Source of the DNA: Blepharisma japonicum
Lineage: Eukaryota > Ciliophora > Heterotrichea > Heterotrichida > Blepharismidae
DNA: 64,000 bases
NCBI GenBank assembly: GCA_949751835.1
Contig: CATKHK010000030.1
Coordinates: 395,336 to 459,335 of the forward strand
Direction: 5' to 3'
A program made the translations under genes and the position numbers. Position 1 is the stretch's first letter. Each line of letters starts with the position of its first letter. Below the pieces are notes generated by a model that saw only the letters and a list, made by a program, of their open reading frames with translations, was not told the DNA's origin and did no database searches. Below are positions 42,740 to 56,448 of the stretch, one piece after another.

Positions 42740-43740
42740 CGCTCTTTTTCATTTAATAATAAATGAATCTCTTAATCTTCATATCGACTTCTAAAATCTA
42801 TCTCTATGTTTTTCTTTTAACCAATTCTCAAAATTTGTAATTAAAGCACAATTTCATGTGTTTCTTTCTTTAATTGCTCCATTATATATTACACATTTCT
42901 GTGAGTCTAAAAATAATTCTATTCTATAATCATCATATAAATAGCATTTATCTAACAGATAAATTTCATCTTCGTTTATTCAGCCGCATCTATTGCAGAC
43001 ACTCGTATGCTCTAGATGCCTTATATTTCGCGAATAAGCAGTCGTATTGAAGCCAGCTCTCAGCCTGAATATGTGGGCAATCGCTTGACTTCTGTAAAAA
43101 TTTAGCTGCATATAGTGATTACATTCCACCATGTCTTTGCCATTATTTAATGCGACAAATAGCCTAGTTGTAGTTCTAACTTCATTTTCAATTCTCAACA
43201 AATATTGCTCCCATGCATATCTTTTTATTTTATTCTCTATATTCAGCTTGGAGGCCCTCAGATCCTGCAATATCAGCTCGCTTTAGTTCAGCAAACCTGC
43301 CTCTTCGCACTCATCTTCGCCCATGATAGACCTATCGTTTCATTTAGTTCATATAACCTCCCCAGCACCATCCCTTTTTTAAGCTCTTTTTCAAGCTTTA
43401 ATCAATAGTTGAGAACTCTTACAGCAAGCTGTATCTTCAGTTTGAGAATAACTTTATCCATATATTAAGTCCTGCTTGCTATTCCTTTCGAGCTCCCATT
43501 AGTTATCTAATTCATCTCCGCTGGATGATCTCTAGCTGTTCCAGCACTTACATTGAACTCGTTGTATTTGCAGATGCCTCTAGACCATATAGCTCTACTG
43601 AGTTTACACAAGCCCTTAGCATTGTCAATTTCTTTTAGGTTTGCTGATTTTTCAAGGTTTACAGATTGCCGAGGGTTGACCACATTGCCATTTTGATTTC
43701 TTCACTCCGTCCTCTAACTGGTCATTATTCTTGATGCTTT
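42740..43740 (-). mobile_element. decayed non-LTR retrotransposon, C-terminal part of the polymerase ORF
   Basis: The longest clean piece (42980-43270 and through a TGA to about 42790) reads IAHIFRLRAGFNTTAYSRN, then HTSVCNRCGWINEDEIYLLDKCYLYDDYR. This is the LRxGxxxT...C..CG...E...HLLxxCxxY pattern of the region after the reverse transcriptase in LINE polymerases. Upstream, in other frames, are KVILKLKIQLAVRVLNYW and LCKLSRAIWSRGICKYNEF. Several frameshifts and TAG/TAA stops make it inactive. No RT domain is left in this piece. Confidence 0.65.
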
Positions 43741-43744
43741 CCCA

Positions 43745-43925
43745 AGTATGTATCATAAATATTTATAAGCTTAAAATCAAAACTTTATAAATTTGATGTT
43801 CCTCCAAACGATAAGACATTAAAGCTCATTAAATTAAGTGTTTAAAGTGCCAAATTCTAGCACATCTTTTAAGAAGCCTAAATTAGCGATGTTATAGGCA
43901 GTCAAAATAAAATGGACAATCTTCT
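43745..43925 (-). pseudogene. third copy of the family A 3' remnant and its flank
   Basis: Matches 31150-31270 and 37090-37215, including the aaagctcattaaattaag block and the run ending in gtttaaagtgcc. It has no frame. It separates the LINE fragment from family C copy C3. Confidence 0.6.
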
Positions 43926-44057
43926 CAAGCAATGCCACTTCCAATCGATCATATTATCTCATTATATGCGCTATCCTCATTCTTTATCACAGAAGTGCAT
44001 AGTGTATTAATACTCTATAAGATTAACTAAAATAAATTAATATAAACTAACCTATAT

Positions 44058-46556
44058 TTAAAATTTCCACATCTTAGCTGCTTTAAGTAAAAAACCGCCA
44101 CCGCTAATAATAAAACTTCCTCTTGTTGAGACATCAATATATCCTACAGTAAATTTTTGAACAGCTATTTTTTTAATTATTTTTCCTGAAGTATAATCTC
44201 ATATGATTATATTTCCTCTGTCATCACCAGCAATAATACTTTTTCCATCAGGCGACCACATCAACTTTTTTATATTATAATCAGAAGAAAGTTCTTTAAT
44301 TTTTCTAATTTCTTTTCTATCTTGTTCTCTATCTTCTAGATTCCAAACAGTTATTATTTTTGATTTTCCAATTAAAATTAAATTATTTTCACATTGAGAA
44401 ATCCTTATTAAGCTATCTTTTTCAATTGTTTTATAGTCAATTAAAACTTCCTGATTGTCTACACATCAAATAATTCCATGATTTTTTTTCGCCATTGCAA
44501 ATATAAAGTTTCCACAGTGAGACCAAGCCCAGCCAATATTGCTTAAACTATTTATTTTTATTCTCAATATTATCATATCATTATCAATATCTAATATATC
44601 TATAGAAACAAATTCAAACATAGCAATTTTTTTCCCATTATCAGAAAATTTAATACTTTGAGTATTTCGATCTATATTGATAACTTTATATAGAAATTCA
44701 TCGTAAATATTTCAGATTTTAATTGAATTATCATTAACTGCAGCTACAACTGATTCATACACAGCAACAGATTTATAGCAAGGTTGAATAGCCTTAAATT
44801 TTTTAAATAGTTTTTGATTTTCAGTAAAAAACATAAAAATTGTTCCATTTTTAGTTAGAACTACAAAGAAATTTCTGTCATGTGAAAAAGAAACTTCTTT
44901 TGCTCCGCTTATATAAAGAAAGTGTTTATTCCCTCTAGCTCTTAGCTTTAATTGTCATGACATTAAATTTTTATCTTCTGACACAAGCGCATATTTCCCT
45001 TGGGTTGAAAAGCCTTTAAAAGAATAGCCAGTAATTTTTAATTTTTTGTTTAAATTTCATAAATCAACGATTTCTAAAAAATTTTGAGTTTGTAAAACTA
45101 AATATCTATCACAAGGAGAAAAAACAACCCAAGAGGAGCTGCTTGCTAAGAATCTTATTGGTTCTAGATTTTCAGCTCTAAAAAGGATAGTTTTTAAACC
45201 TGAATAGATAATAAAGTATTTTCGATTAATAGAAAATACAGCCCGATAACAATTTTTTAATCTTTTCATAACGATCATGGTTTTTCTTGATAAATTCCAT
45301 ATGCTTAAAGTATTACCACATGAAGCTATTAGCTTCTCCCCTAAAGGTGAGAAGTTTGCATCAGTAATAGAAGAGCGATAGGGAAGATAAATTTCATTTA
45401 CTATTTTTCTTTCTTTTATACTGTAGATCTTTGCACTGCAATTTAAGGCAGCTTTATTTGTAGATAAACAAAGGTAGTTACTACAAGGAGAAAAGCTGCA
45501 TGGTATGAGATTAGTAAATCGGGCAATATCAAGCTTAGGAGTTTCGCATGATGTACTATTTCTAATTTCAGGAATATTATAAGACACATCAAATAAATAA
45601 GTATATTCACGAATGATAAATGCTAAATAATTTCCGTCATCAGAAAGCAGTAAGTGAGATACGGATCCTTTTTTTAGATCTAGAAAAATTTCTTTATAAG
45701 TTATTGCATTATAAAAACTTAAGTTAGCCCAAATAACTCTCCCACAAGGAGAACATTGTATTTCTGTATCATTTTTAATACAAAAGTTTAAGATCTTTCC
45801 AAAATTGACATTCATCATATTACAATTTCTGAAGTTTGAGTCATAAAGATTAGAATTTGAGAAATCAACTCCATAAAGGTTGCTTGATTCAAAGTTTGTA
45901 TTAATAAATAAACCCCATGATAAGTCTGCATTAGGGATGCTTATTTTACTCAAATCTTTGTTCCTAAACGAGAATTCAGACTTATTAAGAAGTGTTATTG
46001 CATTACTTGCTGCTAAATTGACTGAGTCTGATGTTTTTGATTGTAAAACGATATTAAAAAGAGCTGCTTTCATGCCTTCTGTAAGAAAATTAATAATTGA
46101 GCTTCTTATTTTTGTATAATAATTTAAGTCAATTTTATTCAAATAGCTTTCTTTTATGAATTCGAGATTTTTTTCTATTTGCAAAATTTTTAGAATCTTT
46201 TCAGCCAAAATCAAATTGATTTGCTCTTTGGTTAGGCAAATTTCTTTGTTTGAGGTATGCTTAATCAAACTTAATTTTACTTTTCCTTTATTTTCGTATA
46301 AAGAGTCAAGATCTTTTTGCTCTTCAAAAATATTGTTTAAATTTCTTTTAAAGGCAGCATCAAGCTTGCTAACTAGATAAAGAGTTCTCTTATGGTATTT
46401 AAGATTTCTTTGTATTTTTGATAATCGATCTATAAATAGCGAATTTACTTTAGACTTTCTTTTTACTTTAAGCTCTTTAGAGACTCCTTTCTCTTTCTTT
46501 TTAATTGCACTTTTTGAATCACTGTTTAGTGACAAGAAATACTTACTAGGGATCAT
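44058..46556 (-). CDS. family C protein, WD40 array (copy C3)
   Basis: 832 residues in one frame from ATG 46556 to TAA 44058, with TGA as Trp (VDLWNLNKK, SIKIWNIYDE, NIIIWDYTSG). A lysine-rich N-terminus (KKKEKGVSKELKVKRKSK) precedes the helical domain (INLILAEKILKIL, YLNKIDLNYYTKIRSSI), the AASNAITLLNKSEFSF segment, the pentapeptide-like ladder KDLSKISIPNADLSWGLF, and the WD40 blades (CSPCGRVIW, FSPLGEKLIASCGNTLSIWN, WSPDGKSIIAGDDRGNIIIW). It forms a subgroup with C4 and C6. The last blade ends AAKMWKF. Function unknown. Confidence 0.8.
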
Positions 46557-46987
46557 ATTATTTTATTATTTAGTTTTAATACTTATTAGTAATTAGAATA
46601 TACTCTAATTTTTATTTAAAAAAATAAATTCTTTTTGTTTTGAGTTAATGATTATAGTTAATATTCATATGCATTATTTTAATTTAATATTTGGTTTGTA
46701 AATTTGATTGTGCGAACTTTAAGTAGAGATTTGCTATTTTCTAGAGATTTACGACAATGAATAACTCTCCATTTAATTGGAATTAAAAATCTGTTTTAAT
46801 TTACCTTTAAAAATGGAAAAAATTGCCGATACTTTGCTAAATTTAAAGTAGAGCATATAATTTAGTTTGGCTTTAAACATTGTGCTCCATTTAAAAAAAT
46901 TGAAAGATTTGTAAATCATTAATTTCGCTTTATAAGAGTATATTCAATAAACTTAATTAAATAGATATAATGCTTTCTAATGTATCT
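46557..46987. other. spacer between C3 and C4
   Basis: AT-rich, no frame. Part of it resembles the region upstream of C4 (49400-49640), for example attttctagagtttac-like blocks, so the 5' flank was copied with the gene. Confidence 0.5.
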
Positions 46988-49399
46988 TTAAAATTTCCAA
47001 ATCTTAGCTAGCTTCCCGCAATAATAATGAATGGTCGAAATAAGGTTTCCTCTAGTGGAGACATCAATCAATCCAATTTCTTTTTTAGCAGCTATTTTTT
47101 TAATTATTTTTCCTGAACTATAGTCTCATACAATTATGTCTCCTTTTTTACCGCAAGCAATAATATTTTTTCCATCAGGTGACCACATCAAAATTGTTAT
47201 CCTATAATGAGAAGAGAATTCTTTAATTTTTCTAATATCTTTTCTATCTTTCCCTCTATCTTCTAGATACCAAGCTTTTATTAATTTTGATTTCCCAATT
47301 AAAATTGTATTTTTTTCAGAATGAGAGATGCTTACTAAGCTGCCTTCTTCAACCCCTTTATTTTCTATTAAAATTTTCTGAATATCTGCATTTCAAATAA
47401 TTTCATTATTCTCATTCAGCATTACAGGTACAAAGTTTCCACAATGATGCCAAGCCCAACCAGTGATACTCAAATCAGTGATACTCCAACCATGAGCATC
47501 TAATCTCAATATTATCATCTCACTATCAATATCTATTATATCAATAAAAGAAGTTCCAAACATAGCAATTCTTTTCTGATCAGTAGAAAATTTAATATTG
47601 TATTTTCCATTTACACTGATAACTTTAAGTAAAGATTCATCATAAATATTTCAGATTTTAATTGCATTTTCATATGCCACAGCCCAAACTGTATCAGACC
47701 ACGCAATAGGATTACGCATATAAGGTCCAGTAGCCTTTATTTTTTTAAAAAATTTTTGATTTTCAATGAAAAATATAAAAATTCGTCCATTGTAAGTTAA
47801 AACTGCGAAGAACTTACTGTCATGTGAAAAAGAAATTGTTGAAATTTTAAAGTTGGAAAGAAAGTGCCTGTTTCCTTGACCCCTTGGCTTCAATGCTAAT
47901 GATGTTAAATTTTTATCTCTCAACATGAATGCATACTTTTCCTTTATAGAAAAGACTTTAAAAGACTGTAAAGGAATTTTAATTTTTTTGTTTAATTTTC
48001 ATAAATCAACAATTTCTCAAAAGCTTAGCTTTTGTAAAGCTAAATATCTACCAGAAAGAGAAAAAACAACTGAAGAGTAGCCTCTTAAGCATGTGATTGG
48101 ATCTAGATTTTCAACACTATAAATGATATTTTTATAATCTCACCTATAGATAATAAAATATTTGCGATTAAAAGAAAATACAATATTATAAGTGCTTCTG
48201 AATCTTATCTTGATGATCTCTTCATTTTTAGATAAATTGTATATACTTAAAGTATCATGAGATGAAGCTATTAGTTTTTCCCCTAAAGGTGAGAAGGTTG
48301 CATAAATAATAGGGTGATCGAGAAAATCAATTTCATTTACAATTTGTTTTGCTTTTATACAGTAGATTTTTGCAATGCGGTCATAGCCAATTGGCTTTAG
48401 GGTGAAACAAAGATATCTACTACAAGGAGAAAAACTGCATGGTTTTTCTTTTTTAATCTTGGCAATTTGAAACTTAGAAGAAACATCGTATAAATAAGTA
48501 TATCCATTAGTGTAAATGGATAAATAGTTTTCATCATCAGAAAGCAGTAAGTCCATAACAGGTCTAATGTTACTTACTTGAAAAATTTCTTGATAGGTTC
48601 TTGCACTATAAAGTCTTGTTATACCCTTTGAGTAAACTAAAATAATTCTCCCACAAGGAGAGCATTGAATATAATCTCGCTTTTCAAAACAAAAGTTTAA
48701 GATTTCTCCAAAATTTACATTCATCATGTTGCAATCCCTAAAATTTGAGTCATAAAGATTAGAATTTGAGAAATTAACTCCATATAGATTGCTTGATTCA
48801 AAATTAGTATTAATAAACAGACCCCATGACAAGTCTGCATTAGGGATGCTTATTTTACTCAAATCTTTGTCCCTAAACGAGAATTCAGACTTATTAAGAA
48901 GTGTTATTGCATTACTTGCTGCTAAATTGACTAAGTCTGATGTTTTTGATTGTAAAACGATATTAAAAAGAGTTTCTTTTATGTCTTCTGTAAGAAAATT
49001 AATAATTGAGTTTCTTATTTTTGTATAAGAATTTAAGTCAATTTTATTCAAATAGCTTTCTCCTATGAATTTGGGGGTTTTTTCTATTTGCAAAGCTTTT
49101 AAAATTTTTTGAGCCAAAATAGCATTTATTTGTTTTTTGGTTAGCTGAGTTTCTTTGTTGGAGAAAGATTTTTTAATCAAGCTTAATTTAATTTCGCATA
49201 AAGAATCCTTTTCAAAATTGTTCTTTAAATTTCTTTTAAAGGCAGCATCAAGCTTACCAATTAGTTTAAGAGTTCTCTTATGGTGATTTAGATTTTTCTT
49301 TAGTTTTGATAAATAGTCTCTAAAGGGGTTGACTTTAACTTTTCTTTTCTCTTTAAACTCTTTAGAGACTAGTTTCTCTTTCTTTTCACTAGTGATCAT
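46988..49399 (-). CDS. family C protein, WD40 array (copy C4)
   Basis: 803 residues from ATG 49399 (MITSEKKEKLVSKEF) to TAA 46988 in one frame with TGA as Trp. It has the same domain order as C3, to which it is closest: helical domain, AASNAITLLNKSEFSFRDKD, ladder IPNADLSWGLFINTNFESS, then blades (FSPCSRYLCFTL, FSPLGEKLIASSHDTLSIYN, WSPDGKNIIACGKKGDIIVW). It is about 30 residues shorter than C3, mainly in the first blades. A short internal repeat (WSITDLSITGWAW, residues about 650) suggests a small local duplication. It lies back to back with C5. Confidence 0.8.
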
Positions 49400-50007
49400 A
49401 TTTATTTTATAAATCTATTTTTATTTGGTTTTAATTTCTTGATGTTATTGACTTATTAGTATTAAGAAAGTAAAACCTAATTTTTATCTATCTAACAAAT
49501 TTTACTGAAATTTTTGCTTCTAAGCTCTTTTGGTTCTATTTTGAATTCATTAGCCTTATTTTTAATAATTAAATATTTAATGGAAGATTTGATAGTGCTA
49601 ACTTTAAGTAAAGTTTAGTTATTTTCTAGAGTTTACAACAAAGATTAAGAAGGAAGTGACGAGAAAATTTCAAACCTATGTACTCTAACAGCGAAATTGT
49701 TATTTAGGAGAGCTCAATCATTGATTAGTAGAAACCTCATAATTGGCAATAAAATTAATCTTTTCTTTTATTCAATTTTATAGAAATAAATATCTATAAT
49801 GATAAAACTTGTCTTGTTCTTAATAATTTATAACAAAATTTATTAAAATTCATCAGATTTATGCAAAATTATACACAATATAGATAAGATTTATCGAGAA
49901 TGAAGCAGATCTAACAAATATCAATTATCTAAAAAATAAAAATAAGCATTCTTGTGAAGAGTTCAAAATAATCTGATATTTTCATATAAAGACTGATTAT
50001 AATAAAT
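49400..50007. other. divergent intergenic region between C4 and C5
   Basis: 608 bp between two start codons on opposite strands, so it should hold both promoters. It is AT-rich, with no frame or distinct motif. Confidence 0.55.
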
Positions 50008-52524
50008 ATGTATCCTAAACAAATTACTAAGTCACTCAGTAGTGATTTAGAAAGCATAAACGAAGCAAAAGATAAAGAAATTGCAAGACTCCATGAAGAA
50101 TCTAACGACAAAAGCTGAGTTATTAAACCAAGGTTTAGCCAGCACACCGAAGTACAACATATTATCAAAAATTATAAAAGAAATGCGCTGTTTAACCAGA
50201 TTAAAACCCTCAATGCATCCTTTAAAAGAAAGTCAGGAGATCGCTTTAATAAACAAAATGATATAGGCGCTTTCAATCAAATTGAAGAAAAAAGTTTGAT
50301 AAAAACTTTTTTTTTAAGCAACGAGTTATGTTTAAGGAAGACCCAAATTAATATGGATTTGGCTGAAAAATGGCTTAAAGCTTTAAAATGCGCATATGAT
50401 ATTGAATCCATAAAAGACAGCTATTTAAATAGAATTGATTTAAATGCTCATAAAAAATTGAGAAGTTCTATCATAGATTTTCTTACAGATGATATAAAAG
50501 AGCTTCTTTATAACATCATTTTAGAATCAAAAAATTCTGACTTGGTCAATCAAGCAGCAAGCAATGCAATTACACTTCTCAACAAATCTGGATTCTCCTT
50601 TACAAATAAAGATTTGAGCAGAATAAAAATCCCTAATGCAGATTTATCGTTTGGGTTATTTATTAACACAAACTTTGAGTCAAGCTATCTTTATGGGGTT
50701 AATTTCTCGAGGGCTAATATTTATGATTCAAATTTCAGAAATTGCAACATGTTTAATGCTAATTTTGGAGTAAGCATCATTTCTGGCTTTAAAGATTATA
50801 TTGAAATAATAAAATTTTCTCCATGTGGGAGATTTCTTGCTATTGCGGGATTTCATAAAATATATCTATGCAACGCAAAAAACTATCAGAAAATTAAAGA
50901 ATTTACTGGGTATAAATGAAATATATTTTCATTATTATTTTCTAATAATGGGGAATATTTAGCTTCTATTATCGAGGAAAATAAGAGAATTTTTGTTTTT
51001 GTGTGGGATACTTCTTATATGCCTAAAATTATCTCTTTTTCAGGTATTATATCCTCAATAGATTTTTCACCTTATAAAAATACTCTTTGTTTGGTTTGTA
51101 AAAATAAAAATGAAAAGATCTTGAAAATCTGTGACATGAAAGGAGAAGGATGAAGTGAAGTTAGGTGGCTAGACCAAGACTTAAAATCAGTGTTCTTTTT
51201 AGGCTCTGGGGAGAAATTAATAGCCTTTAATGAAAATTCTGTAAGCATATGGAATTTATCAACTAAAACAAAGCTAAACAAGCTTGCTTTTTCAAGCAAT
51301 TACTCTTCAGATGTTTCTTTAAATCGCAAATATATAGTAATATCTGATGAAGAAGAAACAGCTCTGTACAGCGCAGAAAAGCTGGAAAAAATTGTGGTCT
51401 TTAACGTCTCTTCTTCTGATCCGTTTTTTTCTTTTTCGCCTTGTGGAAGGTATTTACTTATAGAAATGAGTATTTATGATTTAAGAAAAGATAAAATTAG
51501 AATTATTATTTCTGAAGGAGCCTCAGGCTTTTCTCTAGATGGAAAAGTCTTGATAACAGCACAACGATATGATAATATTGCAAAATCATGAAATATCTCT
51601 TTAAATGATCAAAAAAATAAAATATTGCTTGATGATTGAAAAATTCAAATGATTTCTTTTTCTCAACATAGCAAATTCTTTGCTATTGCATCTTTAAATG
51701 AAATATTTATATTTTTAATTGAAAATCAAAAATGTTTTAAAAGGTTTCGAAATGAAAATGATCAATATGTATTTATTGCAATATCTGATTCAGCTTTGGC
51801 CTCTGTACTTGATAAAAATATAATTAAAATCAGAAGCATTTATGATGAGTCTGCATGTAAGCTAATTAATACGAATTTGAAGCCTATTTCTTTCAAATTT
51901 TCTGCTGATGACAAAAAAATTGCAGTGTCAGATGAAAAAAGTTGCATAGATATATTAGACATTGATTGCAATTTAATAATTTTCAAATTAGTTTCTAATA
52001 GTATTTCAGCTAATTTGAGATGTCTCTGATTCTTTAATGAAAATATTTTGCTTGCTGATATATATGAAAAATATATAAAAATCTGTAGAGCGGACTATAA
52101 GATTTTTAAAATTGAAGATAAAAAAATTGAGAAACATAAATCAATAAGCATCTCCTGTGGGGGATCCTATTTAATATCTGCTGGTATTATGTATGAAGAA
52201 GACTCTGGTAAAAAATACATAATATCAGTTTGAGACTTAAGAGATATGATAAATTTTGGGGGAGAGGCTATAAAGGTTAAAGAAATTCTTACAGATTGTG
52301 AAATATGCTCGATTTTGCTATCTAATGATAGAGATAGAATTATTGCTAGCAACAAGGAAGGGAAAATAATAGTATGAGATTATATTTCAGAAAAAATATA
52401 TAAAAATATAAAGGCTCTTGGGAAGGGCAGGCACTCCATTGATTTCTTGGTAAGTGAAAATTTTATTATTAGTGAAAATCATGCTTTAAGAGAATTTAAG
52501 CTATTGAAATTTGATAGACAGTAG
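50008..52524 (+). CDS. family C protein, WD40 array (copy C5)
   Basis: 838 residues from ATG 50008 to TAG 52524, in one frame with TGA as Trp at many blade ends. The N-terminal 95 residues (MYPKQITKSLSSDLESINEA) differ from all other copies, but from SNELCLRKTQINMDLAEKW onward it follows the family: YLNRIDLNAHKKLRSSIIDF, AASNAITLLNKSGFSF, IPNADLSFGLFINTNFESSY, FSPCGRFLAIAGFHKIYL, ISCGGSYLISAGIMYEED. It is the only full-length C gene on the plus strand and the most divergent. The last blade ends in a basic tail (FKLLKFDRQ). Function unknown. Confidence 0.8.
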
Positions 52525-52869
52525 TTTAATAAATAGCATAATTAATATATCATCATATTTTTATAATCTTTTGTAATATCCTTGAAGCTCAAAAAAGATA
52601 TTTTAATAAGCTTACAAGCATTAGAAAATTTTTTTTAAAAATAATACTATCTTCAGAATATTTATAATCATTAGTTATACTTTTTATTAAATAATTTCAA
52701 TATTAAATACAATAAGAATTTTTATTTTTCAATTGATATTCTCAATTAATTCATCAATTTCTCTATGATTTTTGTGTAAAATAAAGATATTTCGCTCGCT
52801 GTCGTCAATGCAAAAATCTTACACAATGAGAAAATTTTAAATTTCAATGTTTTCTTCAAAAGAAGAGAT

Positions 52870-53045
52870 TAAAGTGAATCCGAAATTTCATTGGATCATA
52901 TTGCAATACCTGAAGTTTGAGTAATATATATTACCTTTTGAGATGTTGACCCCTCACAGATTATTTGACTCAAAGTTTATATTAATAAGCAGTCCATATA
53001 ATAATTTGCATTGGAGATGTTTGTCCTGCTTAAATTATCACAAAT
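52870..53045 (-). pseudogene. remnant of the family C pentapeptide-like region
   Basis: On the minus strand the block corresponds to the ladder (NTNFESS...GVN) and its flanks, for example the sequence around 52970-53000 matches 45890-45915. The frame is broken and nothing of the WD40 part remains. Confidence 0.6.
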
Positions 53046-53967
53046 AAGCTAGAAAAGCCGTTTCCTTTGGCGGAGCCGGAACTAGTGTGTCACTCCTAAA
53101 CGTCAAGCAAGATAGCAGAATAAAATCTCGAATTATCCAATCAAGTCATTACAGCTTCAATTAAGGCTAAAAAACCCCTAAAAGTCAAAATTTAAATGAA
53201 ATGACTTGGCAATTCTCATAAATCTACTAAGGATTACCCCAGTTTTATAGATTGAAACAGACAATTTTTAGCAACAATTTAATTCGTCAAATAAATACTG
53301 AAGATAGCAAGAAGGTCACTGAACAATATTTAAGTGAGAACAAGTTTAGGATGAGCTAAAAAATGCATGATATGCTTAAAAAGGATAAGAAAGCTAGAGC
53401 CTGAAATAAGGAAATGATGATGCTGAGAATGGAAAGCGTCTGCAGGAGAGACAGCAATTGCTATTAAGACTATGAAGACACTATACTCAAATTTCAGGTG
53501 TAGCATCAAAAATTTATAATACTTTAAAAGCATATATAGCAAACATACTCCACTAACCTAGCAATTCTATCTTGGAATGCTTTATTTTCAATTCGTATTC
53601 TCTTAAATTTTCTTTTTCAGGATTGCTCACTATAGTTTACTTGAAATTTCAGGAAAAAGCAGATCTTAAGATTTTAAAATTTTCAGCATTGAATTATGAG
53701 ATTTATAAGCTCTGGTATTATTAAAATTACTTATCTTGTTCGTTCTCTTCAAATAGCTTACTACCTATTTTTTAATAATCCTAGACATTTTTTTAATGAC
53801 ATAAAAGACATATTGAGTTGATATAATGCATACGCATTGCTGAGTAATAAGTTAATGCATTTTTAGAAGTATCTTTTTTATAAACTTTATATAATGATTA
53901 TAGCAGTGCATAATTATTAATACCAATAAGATTAATTAAAATACGATTAATACTAACACTAATATTT
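53046..53967. other. spacer with no recognised gene
   Basis: About 900 bp. A short, slightly richer stretch (gccgtttcctttggcggagc) at 53058 has no match elsewhere in the window. A possible frame from 53360 (MHDMLKKDKKARAWNKEMMM) stops after 33 codons. Neither is supported as a gene. Confidence 0.4.
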
Positions 53968-56448
53968 TTATAATTCCCATATCTTAGCAGCTCCATTTAT
54001 ACCACCACTGCTAATTATAAAGCTTCCTCTTGTTGAGACATCAAGACTTTGTACTGCTCAATTTTGTGCAGCTATTTTTTTGATTATTTTTTCTGAAGTA
54101 TAATTTCATACAATTATGTTTCCTCTTTCATCGCAAGCAATAATATTGTTTCCATCAGGAGACCACATAATCTTTGTTATGTTATAATCAGAAGAAAATT
54201 CTTTAATTTTTCTAATTTCTTTCCTATCTTGTTCTCTATTTTCTAGATTCCAAACATTTATTATTTTTGATTTTCCAATTAAAATTAAATTGAGATCACA
54301 ATGTGATATGCTTATTAAGCTATCCCTTTCAATCGCTTTATTTTTAAATAGAATTGTTTGGTTGTCTATGCTTCAAATAATTTCATGGTTCTTATTCATC
54401 ATAACAGATACAAAGTTTCCACAATTAAATCAAACCCAGCCAATATCACCTCATCTGTTAACTTTTAATCTCGATAATATCAGATTATTATCAATATCCA
54501 ATATATCTATAAAATCGATACAACACATAGCAATTTTTTTGCCGTTATTAGAAAATTTAATATTTTCAGGCTTTTCACTTATATTGATAACTTTGAATAG
54601 AGATTCATCATAAATGTTTCAAATTTTAATTGTATCATTATTAGTCGCAGCCAAAAATGAATCAGTCCATGCAATAGATTTATAGTGATTAGGGCTAATA
54701 GCCTGAATTTTTTTCAGAAGTTTTTGATTTTCAGTAAATAAAACAAAAATCGTTCCATAATGAGTTAAAACTGCGAAATATTGACTGTCATTTGAAAAAG
54801 AAACATCTTTTATTCCAATTATGGGAAGAAATTGTTTCTTCTCTTTATCTTTTAGCTTAAATTGTAACGATATTAAATTTTTATATCTCATAACAAATAT
54901 AAACTTTCCTTGGGCTAGAAAGCCTTTAAAAAGTTGATTAGTTTCAATTATTTTGTTCACGTTTCATAAATCAACAATTTTTGAGAGCCATGTCTCTGTT
55001 GAAACTAAATATCGTCCACAAGGAGAAAAAGCAATTGGCTCGGAGCCGATTACTAAATATGTGATTGGTTCTAGATTTTCGGTATTATAAAGAGTAGTTT
55101 TTAAATCGTGTGTATAGATAGTGAAATATTTGCGATTAAAAGAAAATGCAGCTCCATAAATATATTTATATCTTTTCCTCATGATCTCGGTTTGGGTAGA
55201 TAAATTTCATATTCTTAAAATCCCAAGATTCAAAGTTATTAGCTTTTCTCCTGAAGGCAAGAATTTTGCTTCTAAAAAAAAATATTTATCATGATATTTA
55301 ATTTCATATATTAATTGTTTTGCTTTTATACTGTAGATCCTTGCAATGTGTATTGCTGTAGTCTGGTATAAGGCTAAACAAAGATAGTTACTACAAGGAG
55401 AGAAACTGTATGGCTTTTCTTCTTGAAATTCAGCGATTTGAAGATTATAAGCAACATTCAATAAATATGTAAATTCATGAGCGACATGAAATACAAAATA
55501 GTTTCCATCATCAGAAAACAATAAAAAATCTATGCATCATTTTTTGTTCTCATATCGAGAAATTTCTTGATAGGTTTTTGCCTGATAAAGACTTATTTTA
55601 TTATCTGTGGCAGATGCTATAAATCTTCCACAAGGAGAAAAACTTATAATTGTCGGATTTTCTTCAAAACAGAAGTTTAGGATTTCTCCGAAATTGACAT
55701 TGATCATATTGCATTTTCTGAAATTTGAGTTATAAAGATTAGAGTTAGAGAAATTAACTCCATAAAGATTGCTTGATTCAAAGTTTGTATTTATAAATAA
55801 ACCCCATGATAAGTCTGCATTAGGGATTTTTATTTTACTCAAATCTTTGTTCTTAAATGAGAATTCAGACTTATTAAGAAGTGTTATTGCATTACTTGCT
55901 GCTAAATTGATTGAGTCTGATATCTTTGATTGTAAAACGATATTAAAAAGAGCTTCTTTTATGTCATCTGTAAGAAAGTTAATAATTGAGCTTCTTATTT
56001 TTGTATAAACATTTAAATCAATTTTATTCAAATATCTCTCTGTTATGAATTCGAGGTTATTTTCTATTTGTAAATCTTTTAGAAACTTTTCAGCCAAAAA
56101 TAAATTTATTTGTTCTTTGGAGAGATGAATTGCTTTGTCTGTTAAGAAATACTTAATCAAGTTAATTTTTGCTTTTTCTTTATTTTGGTATAAAGAACTA
56201 AAGTCCTTTTGCATTTCAAAACTATTGTTTGAATTTCTTTTAAAAGCAGCATCAATCTTGGCAATCAGATTAAGAGCTCTCTTATGGGCTTTAAGATTTT
56301 TCTGTATTCTTGATAATCGGTCTATAAAGGGACTGAATTTGGCTTTTATTAATATTTTTTTGGTTTTGAATTCATTGGAGAGTGCTTTATTTCTATCTTT
56401 CTTTTCTCTTGTATTTTTTGAATCACTGAAGATTTTGCTAGTGATCAT
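53968..56448 (-). CDS. family C protein, WD40 array (copy C6)
   Basis: 826 residues from ATG 56448 to TAA 53968. The open frame extends upstream to 56520, but MITSKIFSDSKNTREKK aligns with the starts of C3 and C4, so 56448 is chosen. Domain order is as in C3: helical domain (INLFLAEKFLKDLQIEN; YLNKIDLNVYTKIRSSIINF), AASNAITLLNKSEFSFKNKD, ladder IPNADLSWGLFINTNFESS, then blades (FSPCGRFIASATDNKISLYQ, FSPCGRYLVSTETWLSKIVD, WSPDGNNIIACDERGNIIVW). The end AAKIWEL is close to C3. TGA is Trp at many blade ends. Function unknown. Confidence 0.8.

Noticed and set aside
43205-43408. 67-residue plus-strand ORF with a hydrophobic start
   Set aside because: It overlaps the minus-strand LINE remnant, which has recognisable motifs, and has no family resemblance.
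55769-56008. 79-residue plus-strand frame that recurs at 45880-46119 and 48789-49028
   Set aside because: It is the exact antisense shadow of the conserved ladder region of family C, so its recurrence reflects conservation of the sense strand.
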